Positions 24,239 to 26,753 of a DNA stretch of 26,753 nucleotides are shown here, piece by piece. The notes under the pieces were generated by a model. It searched no databases and was not told the origin of the DNA. It was given only the letters and a program-made list of their open reading frames with translations. The translations under genes and the position numbers were made by a program. Each line of letters begins with the position of its first letter. Position 1 is the first letter of the stretch. This DNA is from Paracoccaceae bacterium (GTDB lineage Bacteria; Pseudomonadota; Alphaproteobacteria; Rhodobacterales; Rhodobacteraceae). Location of the stretch: assembly GCA_002400675.1 (NCBI GenBank), contig NVQY01000010.1:1-26753 (forward strand), read 5' to 3'.

Positions 24239-25816
24239 ATGATGATGCGCATTCTTTCCACCGTGACCGCTCTTGGACTGACTGCTGGGATGGCGTCGGC
24301 TGAATACAAGCTGACGATTCTGCACACCAACGACTTTCATGCGCGGTTTGAGCCGATCAGCAAATATGACAGCGGGTGTGGTGCACAGGACAACGCCGAG
24401 GGCAAATGTTTTGGCGGAAGCGCGCGTCTGGTCACGGCTGTCGAGGCCGCGCGTGCCAAGGGCGGGAATGTGATTCTGGTCAGCGGCGGGGATCAGTTTC
24501 AGGGCACGCTGTTTTACACCTATTACAAGGGCAAAGTCGCCGCCGAGATGATGAACAAGCTGGGCTATGATGCGATGACCGTGGGCAACCACGAATTCGA
24601 CGACGGCCCCGAAGTGCTGCGCGGGTTCATGGATGCGGTGGGCTTTCCGGTGTTGATGTCCAACGCCGATTACAGCGGCGAGGAACTGCTGGCCGGTAAG
24701 CTGGCGAAATCCACGGTGATTGAAAAGGGTGGCGAAAAGATCGGCCTGATCGGCCTGACCCCGCAGGACACCGATGAACTGGCCAGCCCCGGCCCCAACA
24801 TCAAGTTTTCCGACCCGGTTATCGCCGTTCAGGGCGAAGTGGACCGGCTGACCGCACTGGGCGTCAACAAGATCGTTGTGCTGTCGCATTCCGGCTATAT
24901 CGTGGACAAACGCGTAGCGGCTGAAACCACCGGGGTTGACGTGATCGTTGGCGGCCACTCCAATACCTATCTCAGCAATGTGTCGGACCGCGCCGTTGGT
25001 CCGTATCCGACCATGGTGGGCAACACGGCGGTAGTGTCGGCCTATGCCTATGGTAAATATCTGGGCATGCTGGACGTGACCTTTGACGATGCGGGCAACA
25101 TCGTGCAGGCCACGGGGGAACCGCAGGCGATGGATGGTGACGTTGCCGAAGATGGCTCCACGGTGGCCCGGATCGCCGAACTGGCCGTGCCGCTTGAGGA
25201 AATCCGCCAGATGGTTGTTGCCAGTGCGGCAGAGCCTATTCTTGGCGACCGCGCGGTTTGCCGGGTGCAGGAATGCGCGATGGGCAATCTGGTGGCCGAT
25301 GCGATGCTGGCCCGGGTGGCCGATCAGGGCGTGACGATTGCCATCGCCAATTCCGGCGGTCTGCGCGCGGGCATTGACGCGGGCGAAATCACCATGGGCG
25401 AAGTTCTGGCGGTGCTGCCGTTCCAGAACACCCTGTCTACGTTTCAGATCAGCGGGCAGGGCGTGCTGGATGCACTCGAAAACGGCGTCTCTCAGGTGGA
25501 AGAGGTCAAGGGCCGCTTTCCACAGGTCGCCGGGCTGAAATTCACATGGGATGCTTCGGTTGCGCCAAACAAAGGGCGCATTCAGTCCGTGATGGTGGCC
25601 GAGGGGGCGGGTTTTGTGCCGCTGGACCCGGCCAAGACCTATCTGGCCGTGACCAACAACTATGTGCGCAACGGTGGCGATGGGTACAAGATGTTCGCCG
25701 GCGACGATAAGGACGCTTATGATTTCGGACCCGATCTGGCGGATGTCACGGCTGAATATCTGGCCGCCAATGCGCCTTATACGCCCTATACCGATGGGCG
25801 TATCGTCAAAAAGTAA
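24239..25816 (+). CDS. Periplasmic 5'-nucleotidase / metallophosphatase
   Basis: The 525-residue protein starts at ATG 24239 with GGGAG eight bases before it and a Sec signal peptide (cleavage near ASA-EY, residue 21). The calcineurin-like metallophosphatase domain shows LHTNDFHARF (Asp32, His34), GGDQFQGT (Asp85), GNHEFDDG (Asn117-His118), LSHSGY (His207) and VGGHSNTYL (His230). The C-terminal 5'-nucleotidase domain shows NSGGLRAGIDAGEITMGEVL and VTNNYVRNGGDGY, which hold substrate-stacking residues. It would dephosphorylate extracellular nucleotides to nucleosides, complementing the salvage genes at the start of the window. The last five codons with the stop are duplicated directly downstream (25804-25831). 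Confidence 0.95.
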   Translation: MMMRILSTVTALGLTAGMASAEYKLTILHTNDFHARFEPISKYDSGCGAQDNAEGKCFGGSARLVTAVEAARAKGGNVILVSGGDQFQGTLFYTYYKGKVAAEMMNKLGYDAMTVGNHEFDDGPEVLRGFMDAVGFPVLMSNADYSGEELLAGKLAKSTVIEKGGEKIGLIGLTPQDTDELASPGPNIKFSDPVIAVQGEVDRLTALGVNKIVVLSHSGYIVDKRVAAETTGVDVIVGGHSNTYLSNVSDRAVGPYPTMVGNTAVVSAYAYGKYLGMLDVTFDDAGNIVQATGEPQAMDGDVAEDGSTVARIAELAVPLEEIRQMVVASAAEPILGDRAVCRVQECAMGNLVADAMLARVADQGVTIAIANSGGLRAGIDAGEITMGEVLAVLPFQNTLSTFQISGQGVLDALENGVSQVEEVKGRFPQVAGLKFTWDASVAPNKGRIQSVMVAEGAGFVPLDPAKTYLAVTNNYVRNGGDGYKMFAGDDKDAYDFGPDLADVTAEYLAANAPYTPYTDGRIVKK

Positions 25817-25831
25817 GGCGTCAAAAAGTAA
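25804..25831 (+). repeat. Tandem duplication of the 5'-nucleotidase stop region
   Basis: CGTCAAAAAGTAA occurs at 25804-25816 and again at 25819-25831, a 15-bp period that keeps the frame. The first copy contains the real stop TAA. Read-through would add Gly-Val-Lys-Lys and meet a second TAA. Confidence 0.85.
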
Positions 25832-25886
25832 AATAACGGGGGCGCGGCGCAATGGACGCGGCCCCGCTATATGGGGGAATGTCGAT

Positions 25887-26552
25887 ATGTGCGGGCGCTA
25901 TTCCATAACCCTGCCCAATGATGCGATGGCGCAATTGTTCGCCGCGCAACCGGCCAATGCCCTGCCTGAGGTGCCCGATTTCAACGTCTGTCCGACCATG
26001 CAGGTGCATGTGGTGCATAGCGGCGAAGTCGGGCGCAGGCTTGCGCCGATGCGCTGGGGGTTCGTGCCGCATTGGTACAAATCCCCCGGTGATGGGCCGT
26101 TGCTGATCAATGCCCGCGCCGAAACCATTGCTGACAAACCGGCGTTTCGGGGGGCCGCGCGGGAACGCCGCTGCCTGATCGCCGCGACCGGGTTTTATGA
26201 ATGGACCAAGGACGGCGATGGCAGCCGTCTGCCTTGGTATATCCACCGCCGCGACGGCGCACCGATTGCTTTTGCCGGGATATGGCAGGACTGGGGCCGC
26301 GACGACCCGCGCCCCACCTGCGCCATCGTCACCACCGGATCAAACGCGACCCTGTCGGCGATCCACCACCGGATGCCGCTGATCCTTGAGCCCGCCGACT
26401 GGCCGCTCTGGCTGGGCGAGGCGGGCAAGGGTGCGGCGGCATTGATGCGCCCGGGTGCCGAGAATGTTCTTACGTTTCACCGGGTTGACCGGGCGGTCAA
26501 TTCCAACCGTGCCAGTGGGGCGGATCTGATCAAAGCAACTGACGGGGCCTGA
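25887..26552 (+). CDS. SRAP-family abasic-site protein (YedK/HMCES type)
   Basis: The 221-residue protein begins MCGRYSITLP. Removal of Met exposes Cys2, which forms a thiazolidine crosslink with abasic sites in single-stranded DNA. The other active-site residues fall at the same numbers as in E. coli YedK as I recall them: Asn75 in INARAET, Glu105 in TGFYEW and His160 in SAIHHRMP. It protects replication forks from abasic-site breakage in the cytoplasm. The start must be 25887, since any longer frame (open to 25662 within the nucleotidase gene) would bury Cys2. GGGGGA precedes the ATG. Often labelled 'SOS response-associated peptidase'; no LexA box is visible upstream. Confidence 0.95.
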   Translation: MCGRYSITLPNDAMAQLFAAQPANALPEVPDFNVCPTMQVHVVHSGEVGRRLAPMRWGFVPHWYKSPGDGPLLINARAETIADKPAFRGAARERRCLIAATGFYEWTKDGDGSRLPWYIHRRDGAPIAFAGIWQDWGRDDPRPTCAIVTTGSNATLSAIHHRMPLILEPADWPLWLGEAGKGAAALMRPGAENVLTFHRVDRAVNSNRASGADLIKATDGA

Positions 26553-26557
26553 AGTTC

Positions 26558-26753
26558 TTACGGTGCCGACTCGTCTTGTGGAGCGATCAGAGGCGCCCGG
26601 CTGCGCTCGTTGCCAGCCATGGTAATCTTGCGCAACATGGCAATGAATTTTGCGCGTTCTTCCGTTTTTAACCCCTTCAGGATCTCCGGTTGTACGTTTT
26701 GTACATGCCGGTCCGCAGTCGCCAGCAGGGAAACGCCCTGTCCTGTCAACGCA
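26558..26753 (-). CDS. MarR-family regulator, C-terminal part (partial)
   Basis: The minus-strand frame is open to the window edge, so the N-terminus and most of the winged helix are missing. It enters with A-LTGQGVSLLATADRHV, the end of the MarR wing ('LT..G..L'), followed by the dimerisation helices EILKGLKTEERAKFIAMLRKI and the tail NERSRAPLIAPQDESAP. The NERSRAPL tail is typical of one alphaproteobacterial MarR subgroup. Any function in stress or aromatic metabolism is undetermined. It converges with the SRAP gene over 5 nt. Confidence 0.75.
   Translation of the reverse strand, partial: ALTGQGVSLLATADRHVQNVQPEILKGLKTEERAKFIAMLRKITMAGNERSRAPLIAPQDESAP

Noticed and set aside
22932..24242. 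436-residue plus-strand frame opposite pyrD and DUF952
   Set aside because: Ser/Arg/Pro-rich low-complexity product antisense to two well-supported genes; no ribosome-binding site or domain.
24140..25852. 570-residue open frame on the minus strand opposite the 5'-nucleotidase gene
   Set aside because: It mirrors a gene with complete catalytic motifs and signal peptide. The antisense product is His/Arg/Gln-rich without recognisable domains, a common artefact of high-GC third positions.
25662..25886. N-terminal extension of the SRAP protein
   Set aside because: The family requires Cys at position 2 after Met removal; the extension is out-of-frame sequence of the nucleotidase gene.

Overview
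The window looks like chromosomal DNA of a marine-type alphaproteobacterium of the Rhodobacterales (Roseobacter group). The reasons are high-GC coding sequence with long antisense shadow ORFs, a cdd-deoA-deoB-upp pyrimidine salvage cluster, a Hint-domain protein, a compact 2-step sulfotransferase, a SqrR/BigR-type sulfide operator in front of a DUF2892 gene, and a large beta-oxidation cluster governed by two MerR-type regulators. Assignment to a genus is not possible from the sequence alone. I see no tRNA, rRNA, CRISPR array, transposase, integrase or phage gene.

Layout. 1-3367 (+): nucleoside salvage, with the 3' end of a cytidine deaminase gene, deoA, deoB (joined by a 1-nt TGATG overlap) and upp. 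3437-4750 (+): an exported Pro/Ala-rich repeat protein. 4794-6147 (-): a membrane-anchored protein that looks like an M48 peptidase with its zinc site erased, and a small DUF2892 membrane protein whose promoter is overlapped by a perfect ATTC-N8-GAAT palindrome. 6264-7889 (-): an AMP-forming acyl-CoA synthetase. 7967-10443 (+): an EamA/DMT transporter, a sulfotransferase-family protein and a Hint-domain protein closed by a strong terminator.

10561-19970 (-) is the main functional block, read from right to left: a MerR regulator, a small lipoprotein, a second MerR regulator with an ACGT-rich operator, a 593-residue acyl-CoA dehydrogenase with a fused C-terminal domain, a 70-residue ribbon-helix-helix-like protein, a 385-residue acyl-CoA dehydrogenase, a non-coding spacer bounded by 21-bp inverted repeats, a glutathione transferase, a thiolase, a cupin (1-nt overlap with the thiolase gene) and a fused enoyl-CoA hydratase/3-hydroxyacyl-CoA dehydrogenase. 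Together with the nearby acyl-CoA synthetase these genes supply all chemical steps of a beta-oxidation spiral; the true substrate (fatty acid, branched chain or methylmercaptopropionate-like acyl-CoA) is not decided by the sequence.

20095-22377 (+): two hotdog thioesterases and a MATE exporter, translationally coupled. 22374-24108 (-): arsC-like reductase, quinone-linked dihydroorotate dehydrogenase and a DUF952 protein, also overlapping. 24239-26552 (+): a periplasmic 5'-nucleotidase and a YedK/HMCES-type abasic-site protein. 26558-26753 (-): the 3' end of a MarR-type regulator gene.

Most of the window is ordinary core metabolism. The observations I rate highest are the sulfide-type operator over the DUF2892 promoter, the M48-like protein without zinc ligands, the Hint protein without its nucleophile, the ACGT operator cluster of the MerR gene, and the inverted-repeat spacer inside the beta-oxidation cluster.
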